NCBI RefSeq assembly: GCF_000340215.1
Contig: NW_006921536.1
Location: 2,009,582 to 2,073,581 of the forward strand
Source: Pseudocercospora fijiensis CIRAD86
Lineage: Eukaryota; Ascomycota; Dothideomycetes; Mycosphaerellales; Mycosphaerellaceae
DNA: 64,000 bases
Reading direction: 5' to 3'
Part shown: positions 43,529 through 56,435 of the stretch, piece after piece
Layout of the letters: every line of letters starts with the position of its first letter
Position numbering within the stretch: position 1 is the first letter of the stretch
Position numbers and translations under genes: made by a program
Notes under the pieces: generated by a model
Seen by the model: only the letters and a program-made list of their open reading frames with translations
Databases searched by the model: none
What the model was told of the DNA's origin: nothing

Positions 43529-46500
43529 GGACGTTTTCGAGGACTGTCGGGCAGGATGTTGTGGACTGTGCTTGCGGGCTCCAGTGCTCTGGTTGGGACC
43601 AAAACATCTGATGCCCTCCTCTTGCGGTCCCAAAGACCCGTTCTGACCTGACCAAAAACTATTTAAATCAAAGCGAAGTTTTCAAACGCGTCTTTTGCTG
43701 CCCGGAGCCCAAAGGTCACGTTCAGTGCCATACAGCGCCATCTAACCAGCTCAGATGAAATCAGAGCAAAGTCGTTAGACGTATGTCCTCTCCCAAGACA
43801 GAGCACGAAGCTCAAGTTTGGTGTCAGACAGCGCCATCGAACCAGTCGAGATGATAGCTTGACATGTCGAATCCTTATCCACGGCCATCGTCACGGTCAA
43901 CCATCCTCCACAGTGATCTGCAGCTCACTGTGAAGTCCTGCGACCGGTCAGGACAGACAGGCATCAGATCTTCAGTCGAAGCTTGAAAAAACTGACTTCC
44001 GAGACTGACAATAGCAACCACGAGCAACAACAGATCACGCTGAAAGCTAACAGCCCAGGATCTCTGATGCCGCTTCGCAGGCGTCAGATCTCTCGGTGAA
44101 GTTTGAAATTGTTGACTTCGATGCGACCCTCAACTCCAACAATGAGCACCTACTCCGGTGTCATGTCGCGCAAGAGTCACCTCTTCAGCCGAAACTTGAT
44201 GAGGCTCGTCCTGAATTATTCCACACCCTTGGTCCGTGCTGAAACAGGCCCATCCAAAGCATGGCTTCGGCGAGCGCTGTATTCGCAGCAGGTCAGGCAA
44301 GTGTCATATCCAGAGCCGTAGCCATGAATGATGGCTTGAACATGATGGCTTCCGCCTAACAACACGTGATCAGGTGTCTCGCCGCTTCTTTCAAAGCACC
44401 CGATATTCCTGACCGCATGTCGAGCTGGAGAACGACCACATTCGAAGCCTTGAAAGCCTGACCTATGGCAGGGTTCCAGCCTCAAACGCGACGACCTCTT
44501 CACGGCCCGAAAGGCACCGCGGGATTTCGTGGTTCGAAGATCCGGAAGTATGCTGCCGCGGTCGAAGCTCTTGAACAAAATGGAATCGAACCCTTTGCAG
44601 GTCCAACACGACTCTCTGTAGAATCATTGATCTTTGAATCACTAAATCGTTGCCGACTTGGTACATCACAGCGCTGGATGGTCTGGCGACCACCGTACGT
44701 TGACTTCTGCCCCCGTACACACCGCCTGAAGTTTGCCAGTGCGCACACTCCAACCAACTCCATCAAGACAGGCTATCTGAGGGCGGGCCTCCGTCGCACT
44801 GTCAATCTGAAGAAAGTCGTTCAGCATGGCGCGTTCTTGGGCACCCGAGGCTCATCCGGACATGCCTGCGTGGGAACAGGAGCCGTAATGAGATCTCCAG
44901 ACGATGCACGCTCGTAGAAATGCATTCAAGTCTAGACACTGGAACTCACTTCGGAGAGGCCTTCTCGCAAAGAGCTCATCTCGAAGACAATCGAAATCAT
45001 ATCCTCAACCGCCCTAGCTTGTAAGCTCCTCGTCTTATTCAGGCCTGCTTTGACACCACAGCAGATCTTACTGACAGGCTTAACGCGGGGCGGTTGGGTG
45101 ACTCGAAAATCCTTTCCTTTCATGCAGCCGGCGATGCTTAGTAGATCGGCGCCTTATTCAGCTGCGCCTTCTGGCTTGTGCTCTGTCAGACTGACGCCTG
45201 CTCAGCTCGGCCTTCGGCGTCTGTACGGCTCAGCTATTTGGCTGGCGGCAAGGTGCAAAGTTCTGCCTTCTCAGGGCGGCGACTTGCTTACATCTGCCTT
45301 TGCTCAGCTTTCTGGCCGACGGCGGCGACTGACATCTTCTTGCTCGGCGTGCATGATTAGTGACGTCTTTCTCCGTGTACTCGCTGGCAACCTCTGCGTC
45401 TTGCTTGTGATGAGGGAGACGGGTGTGAATCTTTGCTCATTCTTGAAGCTTAAGACGGTTTGCGTTCTTGACAGCGTATGTATCTGGAGGACAATGAAAC
45501 ATTAGCAGCTGCATGATGCTGCGACATGTTTGCCTTGGGTGTCGTGCAGGCAACACGGCATCGTGTCCATGGACCGCTACTGAAGTGGGCGAGAAGGGTG
45601 CCAGGACGAGGCGCGCAGCGAGAGGTGGCCACATGTTCAAGGAGTTCGACAGCTGTAACGAAAATTGATTGAGGTGTACTACCGTCGTAGTTGCACATTG
45701 CCGTCGCAATGTAACGAAAGCCTCGTTCAATTCAGACAGCTACCAGCGCTCGCAAGCAACATACTCTCTGCTACTGCCAGATGCGTAGGAAGAGGTGCAG
45801 TCCAAAGCTGTTGGCGTTGCTCTTGCGGGCTGCGGGAACGGACGTGAATCTGTGATGACGCAAGGTAACCTTGAGAGAGTGGCCCACGCAGCGTCCTTGG
45901 TCGGAGCTGGAGGCGAGTCTGTGAAGGCAGCAGTCATCGAAGACATCAGGTCACTAGCGGCGCCACGGCAAGAGATGTATGCCTGGAGACGATGGAGCTG
46001 CAGACAGGGCCGGCATCAACTCGTTGGACAGTGGTGAAGTCTGAGGCCAGCCGTGAGCTTGGCGTGCAACGCTCCGCCTGTGAGTGTGTAGCCAGAGAAC
46101 AGCACGGAGCTGCAAAGGAGATGCCGATTCCAAGAGCAATGTAGTCTGCTTGAAACGCGTGATCATCGAGCATACACGCCGGCGTCGGTGTCGGCCTTGC
46201 ATTATGTGACCAGCGCGGAGAAGACAGAGGCCATCGACTCGAGGAGCGGTGAGTCCGGAGCGCGTAGGAAGGTGGGTAGTGGCATTATTAAGCGGAGGAA
46301 GAGATGCGAAGAATGCAACTGGCAGAAGTGTTCGTGAAGTAGGGGAAGTTGTTTGCAGAGACTGAGCACAGAAAGACGCGTCGCGCGTGTTATGACGAGG
46401 AGATGTGTGAGTGAAGATGGAGGTGTCGGAAATTATTGCGAGAGGAGAGGAAAGCTGCCCGCAATTTATTGACCAACGCAGCACAGACTGCTTGGCAAAC

Positions 46501-46805
46501 TTTCGAGTCACATGTTATTCTACGGTGAGACGCAGGGAAGATCCATGAGCGATGCGATACGCGCCGATGAACGTGCAGCCATGTTTCAGCTATGTATGTA
46601 GACAGGCACACCAGCAAAATGCACTTTCCCGTCCCATCGTATCTCCCTATCTACGCCAGCATTCGTTGCTGAAAGCAGAACTCCAAACTCCTCGCTAGTA
46701 TGTACCATTCGTGACCCTTTGGAGGCATCATCTCATCTGTCCCGCTGTCTTTCGCTGCTTCATCCGATATGCCTGCTGAATCGATCTTTTTGCATCACTT
46801 TCTTC
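43529..46805. other. 3.3 kb region without a confident gene
   Basis: Normal composition but no recognisable protein. ORFs at 44465-44917 (plus, 150 aa), 45050-45505 (plus) and 45954-46511 (minus) are the longest and overlap competing frames. Diverged direct repeats occur at 43723-43758 / 43821-43854 and at about 43967-44005 / 44084-44125. A small spliced gene or non-coding RNA cannot be excluded. Confidence 0.4.
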
Positions 46806-49032
46806 TCACCCCGGAGGACTATGCGAATAATTGCTATTTTGATCACTTCGCCAAGCACCTGCGTAACCGTTCGATGGATGCGACTGTATCGGCGGCAGTC
46901 GTATGTGCTGCTGTTGCTGCTGCTGCTGGCTGGGTGGTGGATTTATAGAAAAAGGCCGAAAGGTGGGACCGGCGGAGGCACTTCCGGACTCTTGACCAGT
47001 GGATGGTCGTGAGTATTGGCTCCAGTTGTTGCTCGTATTACTGGTGATCGGAAAGGACGGACTAGAGCTGCTGGCAAGGCGGAAAGGAGATCCCGTCCTG
47101 GTGGCCAAGTTGGTGTTGCCGAAGGTGCTGCCGTAGTCGTCGGGCGCAGCGCTGCTCCTAGCGTGGCTACTGGGCGGTCTAGCTGTGTTACTGACGGGCT
47201 GTCTATAGCTGTCAGCAACATAGGCCTGACCACCATAGTACGAAGTAGGACGAGGATCGGGTAAAGAATTGGGTGTGCTGTAAGGTTGTGTGGATGTGCC
47301 ATGATGCGTACTCGTATTTGTGGACTGCCTCTTGGCCGGCCTTGGAGGCTCGTCGTCGTCCGAAAGTGTCAAGTCGATCACCGCGCTCGCAGGGCGCTTG
47401 TTGCTCTGTTGTGCCGATGTGGTCGAAGGTGCTGCGGACGGTCCTCTTGATGACAAAGGCGGCGTATTGATAGCGAAGCCAGAACCAGGCATCGGTGACA
47501 GTAACGAAGGAGTAGAGCCATTGCCGATGGGAACGCCGTTCGTAGGTCGTGATTTTGAAGTCGGGTCACTGACTTCCACGATGTCATCGTCATCGAAGTC
47601 ATCATCGTAGTGTGCGGGTTTACCTCTACTAGAATGACCGTTCGGCTGTGAATCTTCTTCTTTGAGCATATGCCACTGTCCATCTGGTTCAATGTCCACC
47701 TTCTCGACCGAAGTTGGCGTCTGCTGCAGGATCTCTTCGAAGTACTTATCAACGCAGAGGCTCTGGAAGGAGACGCTCTTCGAACACACAGGGCAGGACC
47801 ACTGTGGAGCCTGCTCCTGCAGGTGCATGAACATTGATCCATCAAAGCACTGATTGTGCGAGCAGTTCGTCGATCTCACTGGCAGTGTGATGCGCAACGT
47901 CGAGATTGGATCTTTCAGTGACATTCGTACCGAGGTTGCAGCGATGTCCGGATCCGCGTTGGCCTTGTTCATTTCGTTCAGGACAGTCTGCTTCGTGATG
48001 ATACCACCGCCGTGCTGTCCTCGCTTGATGCGTTCTGTTAATGCATCGGCTGAAACGTACTTCACCAGATATACCGCAAATGAGAACCGCTTCTGAGTCA
48101 GTGCGTATGTTATAGACAACTGATTCTGATAGCCACCGTGTTTCCTAACCTTGTCGGTGATATCGGCCGGTTTTGTCGATCCTGGCTTATTCTTCAACCC
48201 TTTGAAGTTGGCGCGAACGTCATCACCATTGATCTTCACCTCAAGCTGATTCGGGAAGGCAACGTCGACATAGCCGTATGCAGAGATGCCAGTGCCGCAG
48301 TACATCAGAAGCTTGAGGTTGGGATCTAGTTTCATGCGATTCACTTGATCCTGAGTGAGGGTCACATTGGATCGCACGGTATGCCTGTTCTGTGGCATTT
48401 CTGTAGGGCCATCTGTAAGTTTCCATCGTAAGTGCGCTCAAAACTGAAGCATGGAGGGGCGGGAAAGATATTTACCAGGTAGATCATTGAGCGGCAGGAC
48501 TTCTTCGTGGCCTTCATAAAATGGACTCGATTTGAATGGATCTGCGCTGCAGTTAGCCGAATGCGCGCATCGTCCAATACCAGGTCGTGAGCTCACTTCG
48601 ACCTCCAATGGGGATTTTATGGCCGCCATACAGCGCCTGTCGACCGCCTGGCGGCATTTGGCTGTTTTGTTGCGAGGTACCGTTGGAGTGTGAATACGTT
48701 GCTGAGGAGGAAGGTTGCGACGCTCGTAGCGGGGCTTGACCGTGGTTGCCCACTCGATGGTTGAAGATGTCGAATTCGGTCTGATCGCCTCGCTTGACGA
48801 TGGTGTTCAAGACTACTCACGAGTGTCAGAAAGCTCACACGACCTGCAGACTTTCCAAGTGACGGCGGTGGATCTCACTGTCAGTGCATCTGGCCTGCAA
48901 TATGGCCTTGGTGCCGGAGACTTGATAATTGTACGCTTTGCATATTTCCTTCAAGTCGTTGTTCACCAGAGTCTTGATGCGCGCCTCTACAGACCCTCTC
49001 TGCTGCTGCATCACATGTCCGCCAGATGCCAT
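46806..49032 (-). CDS. siz1: Siz/PIAS-type SUMO E3 ligase
   Basis: Nuclear ligase that transfers SUMO from the E2 Ubc9 to substrates. Exons, in transcription order: 48879-49032, 48597-48812, 48476-48541 and 46806-48400. Introns are 66, 55 and 75 bp with GTGAGA, GTGAGC and GTAAAT donors. The joined CDS is 2031 nt, 676 aa. Domains: SAP DNA-binding motif at residues about 14-50 (VEARIKTLVNNDLKEICKAY); PINIT domain about 100-280 (DVAFPNQLEVKINGDDVRAN, LKNKPGSTKPADIT); SP-RING (zf-MIZ) about 320-370 with CSHNQCFDG and WSCPVC. The acidic stretch DDDDIVEVSD (about 418) and VIDLTLSDDDE (about 486) look like SUMO-interacting motifs. The C-terminus is a long Ser/Pro-rich disordered tail with a seven-Gln run. 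It is divergent from the DUF2423 gene with about 550 bp between starts. Confidence 0.95.
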
Positions 49033-49584
49033 TGCTGTGCGCTTCGGAGCGCTCTCGCCGGAGTGGGGGATTTGCGATGACTCGAGGAAGGATATGGCGT
49101 GCGGTCGATATGAAGTCGTAGGTTTGGCGCTCAGCTCGGTGCTGGCGAGGGGTACTGAAAGCGCTGTGCCAGCAGCTTATCGGGTAGTCGACGGTGTATC
49201 ACAAGGAGTGCGAGTGGTGCAGAGGATCAAAGAGAGGGAAGGCTCCGACTTCACATTTGGTGTGCACGCATTGACGAGGAAGGCACGACCAGCGCAGTTC
49301 CGGCGATCTGTGAACAACTTGAACTCATGTGAAGTCCACAGACTATTGTCACGCCGCACAATGAGAGTGCTCGAGTACGACCTCACACGGTCTGGTGTCT
49401 TCGCCGGGTGAAGTCAAACGGCGAACATCGAAGGCAACCCGCAGCACGCAGCACGGTTCACTCACAGACGCCGGCGGTGATCTCGGCAATCGGCCGCGCT
49501 TGTGGCTGCTGCCGCCCGACCTGCATATCGATTTCGATTATTTTCTTGCGGTCTACATCACTGCAGAATACACTCGACGCTGCG

Positions 49585-50011
49585 ATGGGTTCAAGCGCAA
49601 GAGCAAGCAGAATCAAGAAGAACAATTCCGCGCTGAAGAAGCGGGTATTTGGACCCGTTGAGCAGGCACGAAATGAGCGACTTTCCGCAAAGCTGCTCGC
49701 ACTGGCAAAAGCACCCAAGGACGAGAAGATGGACATAGAGCAGGAAGGTGCGTCGCAATTTACGGAATCGTCACAAGCAAGATGAACATTATGCTGACGC
49801 AATTGCCGAAGCAGGCGCAAAGGAGATGGCGAAGGAGAATGAGGCAGCGGCGGAAGACGTCGAAATGGATGCTCCCACGAAAAAGACTCGAAGCAAACGA
49901 GAGGTTAAGCGCTTGCAAGAAGCAAGAGCACAACGACAAGAGAAGAAGTCACGCAAGCGCGCACGTAACCAGGTCGCGTTTCCGAGCAAGAAGAAGGGTG
50001 GAAAGCGATGA
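49585..50011 (+). CDS. DUF2423 family small basic protein (YBL028C-like)
   Basis: Exon 1 49585-49747 and exon 2 49815-50011, with a 67-bp intron (GTGCGT donor, CTGAC branch site, GCAG acceptor); 119 aa. The N-terminus MGSSARASRIKKNN is the conserved start of the DUF2423 family, whose yeast member YBL028C is linked to nucleolus and ribosome biogenesis by localisation and interaction data (family knowledge, not shown here). The C-terminus is very basic (REVKRLQEARAQRQEKKSRK, ending SKKKGGKR), consistent with a nucleolar RNA-associated protein. The donor is a weaker GTGCGT, but splicing is needed to join the two conserved parts in frame. Confidence 0.88.
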
Positions 50012-50631
50012 GCTGAAAGGAATTCGGATTTTCCGAGCGCACAACATGGCAGCCATAAGGTCCAGGGGCTCTTTTCTACGCTGAAAGGCGCATGGATGGA
50101 AGAAATGGTCAGCCTGTGGAAAACAGGACATGCAATCCGCCTGCTGGGCTTGGTTGAAGAGCAAATTCACGTTGGGATGCAGTGAGCATTAGCGAGGCGT
50201 TCAGGTGTTCCAAATAATGAAGAACAGGGAAACAAATGAAATGGGATCTTGCAGAGGCACAATGTCAAAGAGTCATATCCATAAACGGCCTGGGTTCCAT
50301 TTCCATCACGCTACTTTTCTGAAAAAGTATTATGCGCCGATTCAGACATTACATGCATGTACAACTAAGTGTGTAATAGTAAAAGGACGGATCATGTTTT
50401 GCCTTTCCTGTGCTTTCATGTATGGTCCAAAAACAATCCTTGTCCTTGGGTATCATGATACTGGGGTATGGGTATCAACACTTTCTTCTCCCATCGCGTT
50501 AAAGAGTCAAAAGAAGAACTGGACATGTCCCTCATGCCCAAAGGTGTAGAGTATGCGTGCCAATAGAAAATCATAACATTTCCGTCCGCGTCGTTAGCGC
50601 CATTGTGTTCATGTGCAGTAAGTAGTGTGCA
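50012..50631. other. convergent intergenic region
   Basis: Lies between the 3' ends of the DUF2423 gene (plus) and the DUF4203 gene (minus). It likely carries both 3' UTRs and terminators. A 114-codon plus ORF at 50205-50549 has no recognisable features. Confidence 0.55.
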
Positions 50632-53600
50632 TCATATGTTCTTGTCGACTTTGTTCTGCATTCTTGCCAGAACTTCTCGGTGACGGTCGTGCATTCCACC
50701 CATTCTCATATGGACATCGATCTGTTTCTGCATCTCTTTTTTGCGCTGCTCTCGAGCTTTGGTCTCTGCTTCGCTCTGCATTCTTGCTGCTCGCAACATA
50801 TCCATTTGTGAATCAGCATGGTTGTATGAATTCCTCGAGCTCGTTGCAATGGCGTTGCTAGATAGCCAAGCACTCCAGTTCATGGCTTGCTTGTTCGCGT
50901 TGTGTGACGTTCGTCGGGGCTGGTGAGAATCGTAAATTGGTTGCTGAGTTCCTGAGGAAGAAATTCGAGCAGGTTTGGGAGCCGGAATTGTGCTCGAACC
51001 GGGAATTGCGTTGACCAGAGGCGCTGGCACCATCGAGTTGCGAAGGGTTTGCGCTGACATGCGAGTGTTCAGTGGCAATTGGGCCTGTGAAGCATTTTGC
51101 GGCGAGAGAATGGCTTGTTGCTGGACGAGTGCTTTTCGTTCCGCTAGTGTCATATCTTCAGCTCCTTCTTCATCGATGGCAACTCCGTCGGACAGTGACG
51201 TTGCTGAGCTCTTGCCTCCAGTGGAGCCTTCTCTTTTGCTGCCTCCCAAGGTCGAAGCTGTCTCGATGATGACTTCAGGTGTGGAAGCCATGAAGGAAGT
51301 GGTTGTTACCCGGTTTGATAGCCGCTCACGACGCTCATCAAGTAGATTGGGAGTGGCCCGGCCGGGCATCAGGGAGAGCCTATTTGGCACCTGCGAACTG
51401 CGGTCCGGCTTGAGCGTTGGAGGAAAGAAGTCACGAGGTGGCTGTTGTGGTTGTTGCTCGAGCAGAGGTGCGGATACCTTACGCTCTTCGTCAATCATTG
51501 GTGCAGAGGTTAGAGCAGGATTACTACTCGTCCTCTTCGCCAAAGGTGTCGACCAATCCGCATGGCTTGCTGTGGAGGCATGAGCATAGATCGGTACCGC
51601 AGCGCCTCCTGATGGAGTGTGAGAATGGCGCTGGCTGATCTTCTTTTCCGCCTTCGAAGGCTCAGCTACCTTTTGAGGAAGAGGTGGTACGGGAGGCGGT
51701 AGTGGCGACGCATTGTTTTCTCGAGCTCTGGCCTTTTCTGCGGCGTCGTCCATTTCGACTTGAACAGCATCAAGCGTGTGCTGCGGCACTTCTTCGAGAG
51801 GTTCCGGCTCAGCTCGGGTGACCTCTTTGGCCCATTCGCCCGTCCTGTAGTTTTGTGCGGCCTTCGATATCCGCTTTGGTAACTTGTCCTTGAGCTCAAC
51901 TGGCTCTCTAGGTGTCGTGCTGCTGTCTGCTCCAATAGAAGGCGATCGACCTAGTGTGCCCGGCGTTCGTGGGCCGACCGAGAGTCGACTCGATGCACCG
52001 CCAATGCTCGGGGTCTTTTGAGGTAAACACAACGCTTCGTCGTCATTGTCTTCAATGAACTCTTCCTGCAAGTTCAACGGCGATGACCCAGATCCATAAG
52101 GAAAGTAAGAGGATCCGGGTCGAGAAAGTGCTTTTGTGGAGAAAGCATCCATGTCTGGGCCTTCGGCCATAGTGGCCGCAACAGATGACGCCAGGTCATC
52201 TTCTTCAGGTTCCCATTCTTCTTGTTGCGGTGCAGCTTCTTGCGCTGCTGAGGCAAGTGAAATTCGACTTCGGTCCTTAAGAGCACCGGCACCACTGATG
52301 CCAAGGCCTGGCGTTGACGGGCCGGCAGTCATTGATGGAGAGCGGGTTAGCGGTGAATTCGCACCGCCATCTCCAAATGTGAGCGGCGGCAAACTAGGCA
52401 CAACCGAAGGTCGCCTAGACGAGCCCGAAAGAAAGTCAAAGCTTGCGGTCGACTTCCGTTTGGACATGGACGACCTTTTGCCAATACTATCTCTGGTACC
52501 TGGGCGCATGTTGACCATTGCGAAAGAGAATCGTTTTTCGTCATCCTTTCTGGAGGTGTTATAGCTGTCCGCGCCGCTGTCCTTGCGAACAATGTTGTCC
52601 GTCGATGCCGATGCCGAGCCGATATGTACCGTTGGTGCCTTCTTCTTACCATCGTAATCGCCTTCCCACGCTGCGCGGTCGATGGCCACCCGAGTCTCAA
52701 TGTCTCGTCCGACTTCTGCCTCCTCTGCATCTCTAAGCTCTTGCTCGCGAAGCCGGTCGGCCTCTCGTTTTGCTTTTTGCTCCTTCACGATCTTCCAGAT
52801 CTTGATTTGAGACAACGTTCCGAGAAATGCAACGATAATGATGGCCGCGAGTTCCGCTCTCATGTTACGATTGATTGGGTAGGTATCAGTGAAAAGGGGG
52901 AAAACGTCGTCGTTCAGATCTGCTTGTTGTCAGTTTTGTCGACGATACGAATAACGCAGAGACTCACTCCAGATGTACATCCAAAACTCCTTCAGTCCGG
53001 CTTTACTGAAACAATCGATGCCCAGGACAAAGGCGACAGATCCAGCGAAAGACGTGCAGCCAATGATGCCGTACACTCGAGTGTAGCGGCTGATGTACAG
53101 GGAGAAACATGCTGCGCAAAAGACGCCAATGAGGATGATGCGCCCGACCTGATTCTGAATCAAACCACCTGGAGCCAGAGTGAGGAGCCACATGGCAAAG
53201 CAGAAGCCTCCCAAGACACATCCGAAGCCTTCGGAAACTTCCTTGAATATCAAAGCCAGAGAGCCCAAAAGACAGCCTCCAACAACTCCGGCAACCACAT
53301 ATGCACCTTGAATGGCATCTGGAACCGGCGGGTGCATGAGGTAAATGACAAGGACCTCAATTCCAAGCGCGATCAATAAAGATGTGCTTAGGAATGTCTG
53401 TGTGGGTCTATGCTTGATTCCCACGAAGGCCAAGATCAATCCGGCAATGATCAGGATGGCACCGGCGACTCCACAAGCAGGTGTAATCTTTGGCTTGATG
53501 GGCAAAGCATCTTCATCCTTGTTGGCATCCGCAGGCAAGGTCGCATTCGAATGTGTAGTATCAACGTTTGGGGTGGCAGTCGGCGCGAGCGTGATGGGTG

Positions 53601-53847
53601 AAGTGGCATCTCCACTGCTGATGTCGTCGGACTTCGTCTTTGCTTGGTCTCCAGTGGTAGATGCAGATGCGGTCGAAGTTGGACTGGTCGTGGTGGGCGT
53701 GCTTTGGACATTGGTTTTGCGGCTGGCGGGAGCGCTGTCTGTGGCAGTGGCAACGTCGTTCTGTCTCGCGCGCAAGCCAATCCTGCCGAGCGGTTCGGCG
53801 CAGCATAGAGCTACAAGTAGCGAGATCAATGAGTACCGTAGACGCAT
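50632..53847 (-). CDS. DUF4203 (TM7S3/TM198-like) multi-pass membrane protein with long tail
   Basis: Two exons: 52968-53847 and 50632-52856. The 111-bp intron has a GTGAGT donor and an ATGAGAG acceptor, and joins YIW-T-ELAAIII in frame within a membrane helix. Total 3105 nt, 1034 aa. The signal peptide (MRLRYSLISLLVALCCAEPL) is followed by a Ser/Thr/Pro-rich luminal linker. About seven hydrophobic segments fall at residues about 130-310 (ACGVAGAILIIAGLILAFVG, VVAGVVGGCLLGSLALIF, VGRIILIGVFCAACFSLYI). Then comes a charged juxtamembrane helix (WKIVKEQKAKREADRLREQE) and a long disordered Ser/Pro-rich cytosolic tail with a final basic coiled region. This architecture is standard for fungal DUF4203 proteins. 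Molecular function is unknown; the fold suggests a membrane scaffold or channel-like protein. The two parts would be miscalled as separate genes if the intron were missed. Confidence 0.92.
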
Positions 53848-56435
53848 GATCGCCCTTGTCGTCGACTGAGATTGATCTGCGCCAGGTATCGAATGGCCAG
53901 GTCAGCTCCAGTCAGCTCAAAAGACTCTTCAGCATCTCCAGACTATAGGTGGTGTTGCTCGGGGTCCATAGGTCAGTGCGAAAGGCTGGTCCGGTGCGGT
54001 TTCAGCAGTGTTCGGTAGGCGGTAACGCGCACATTGTCGACGTTTAGCTCGGCAGCAAGCGGAGAGGACCAGGTGACGAAGATGGAGGACGAAATGTTGC
54101 GTCTATATCACGAAGCCCTGCAAATGACCAACAGGTATTGGCTGGCAAGGTTGTCCCGGCACATGCTTGAATGAAGGACAATGTCAGAATCAGGCCGAGT
54201 CGTTCAGCCATTGACAGGCCAGCAGGCTTCCCTTTCCAGCCCCGAGAGAGCGGTGCGTCGCGCGCAGCCGCAGCGTGCTAGAGCCAAACTCTGCTTCGCA
54301 ACGAGGTTACGAGGGCCACTCATACCATCGGAAACGTCATGGAACGATAATAGCACAACGGCTTCAGAGCCACCCGTCCATTCTGGGACGCAGCAGAGAC
54401 CAATGCGTTGAATGCGATGTCTTGGGTTTCGGGGCCTGCGGCTGCGTGGGCTCGTGAAGACCAGGAGGCAGGAGCTGCAGTCGGACGCGCGCAATCCAAC
54501 CAGACAGGCTCTGAGCAGCACGCGTCTGCACCTGATTGTACAGGATGAATGGCGGGTGATGATCGGGCTCTCTCAGACCGCCTCACCGCCACCAGCAGCC
54601 GTCAAAAGCGTTTCGGGCGAGGAGATTGCACGAAGCTATGCGAGATGAAGTCGAGCTTTGCATCCACTCAGCACCCTGCACCCCGAAGCCCTGGCGATCG
54701 CCCGGCGCCCGGCAAGAACCTCTTTTCTCGCAACCCTGCACGTGCTGCCCGTCTCCCGAAGTCCCCGTGCACCGCCGACGCTAATCAATAAGATGTACCT
54801 GTATACATACAATGGCGCCTGCCCTGCGACCTTTTAATAAGTACACCTCTCGTCGTCGACGCTCGTACGCCTCTTGTCGCACTCTCAAGCACACGAGCAC
54901 TCGGACATGATTCATACGCCGGCATTGTGCTTTCGCGCGCTTTCTGCTTAAGCTGCCGATCTGCTTCTGTGCGCGGGAGATCCTGGAGTAAAGTGCATCG
55001 ATACCTTGTTCCTGCGCGATTTGCCCGGGAGCCGTGAGACGCTGAGAGATCGGCCTTCAGCAGCAACTCAGCTTCATCGCTCCGCCACATCCAGATCGTC
55101 ACCTCACCTCCTTCAAGTTTGCCTTTGGACAAAGCGTGGGCCGCACGAGACCTTGCAAGCACACCCTGCCATTTCACCAAGACTATGAGATGCATCTCCC
55201 GGTCAAGCAGTCCTCGCGCAGTGCCATGAGTACGTCACAGTGAATCTGACCCAACAGCCAGCTCGCGCGAATGCGATGATGCTTTGCATCCCAAGATAGT
55301 GGCCGGGCAATGAAGGATACCCTACACTGATGGCAATAGCGCATCAAAAAGTCGCACGCGATATGCCTAAAAGCTCGAAGTCATGGCTCCAAATTGCGCA
55401 TTCGTGTCAAGTCTTGTCATTGCCATGCATTTGTCATTTCGACAGAATGCATTGTCATGCAGCACCGAAGATTCGTCAGTCGTGTGTCAACCTCACGTGC
55501 CGAGCTGCACAATTAACCTCTCGGCACTCATCGAGCTCTCGACGTTGCTAGCGATGAACGAAATGCGGATGATCTGATGTGGCATCGATCGCCTTTGAGG
55601 CATACCAATACTGCTTGCGTTATAACTTGTAGCCAAGCTAGGGACTTACATGCACAATAAGGAGCTGGAACCTACTACTCCACCTTAAGCACCTTTTGCA
55701 AAGACTCCTAGCACGATCCGCGGGCAACACTTTCTGCACCTTTGCTCGGCCCAGCCTTTACTAGAGCCTGCCCTTGGTGCTTCTCATAGACCTCCCTGAC
55801 AGCATGCTGAGCACTCTGTCGTGATGTCATCGGTGCCTCGGATAGTTCTAACCTTTGTAAATTGATGATCTTTCCATCGGAGAAGACAGCGTATACATCT
55901 TGCAGTAGGAGGTAAATACCGCATCGAGGCCGATGGTGTCCAAAACTGTTCTTCACTCCCATCGGCACTCGTGACTGGTTCACGTGCTGTGTTTCATTAT
56001 TATACCTTGTGTACTGCTTGATAGTGTTCGAAGGGCTGGTTCGCTGGCATTTCGGCTGCGAATTGTGACCTGATGTGTGAAGGCAGCATCTTCCTCAATA
56101 TTCATCATGCTCGATCATGAGGCATCACTTCTATATTCATGCCCGGTAAGTGTTCTATCTCTCTGATCCTCTGGTGTCTCTCCTCCAGCAATCTCATTCG
56201 CTGGCTTCAAGATGGAGCCAGAGGGTTCGGCGATCTGGGCCCGCCGCCTCAGCTGCACCTGCAAGCTGGACAAGGCGACATGCTCGTTAGCATTTGAGTG
56301 CAGGACACCTGGGAAGAGAGCATTTCTGCCACGGCTTCTGCATTCAACCCATTGGGCACACTCTCCCGCGAATTGGAGCATCTCCATGTGAGCCTGCTTC
56401 GCGCCTGCACCCTCGGTGGCGCGCCTGTCAAGCCC
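53848..56435. other. 2.6 kb intergenic region between divergent genes
   Basis: Holds the promoters of the DUF4203 gene (minus) and the transcription factor gene (plus). Many short overlapping ORFs, none convincing. A minus ORF at 55708-55962 (84 codons from the first ATG) contains GIYLLLQDVYAVFSDGKIIN and could be a tiny gene, but it has no family. The long non-coding leader is typical of regulatory genes. Confidence 0.45.

Noticed and set aside
45954..46511. 185-codon minus ORF considered as a mitochondrial membrane protein gene
   Set aside because: No consistent frame or splice pattern produced a recognisable protein; competing frames are equally plausible.
56298..56435. N-terminal extension of the Zn2Cys6 factor
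   Set aside because: It begins at GTG with no ATG before 56436, and the extra residues do not resemble a conserved N-terminus.
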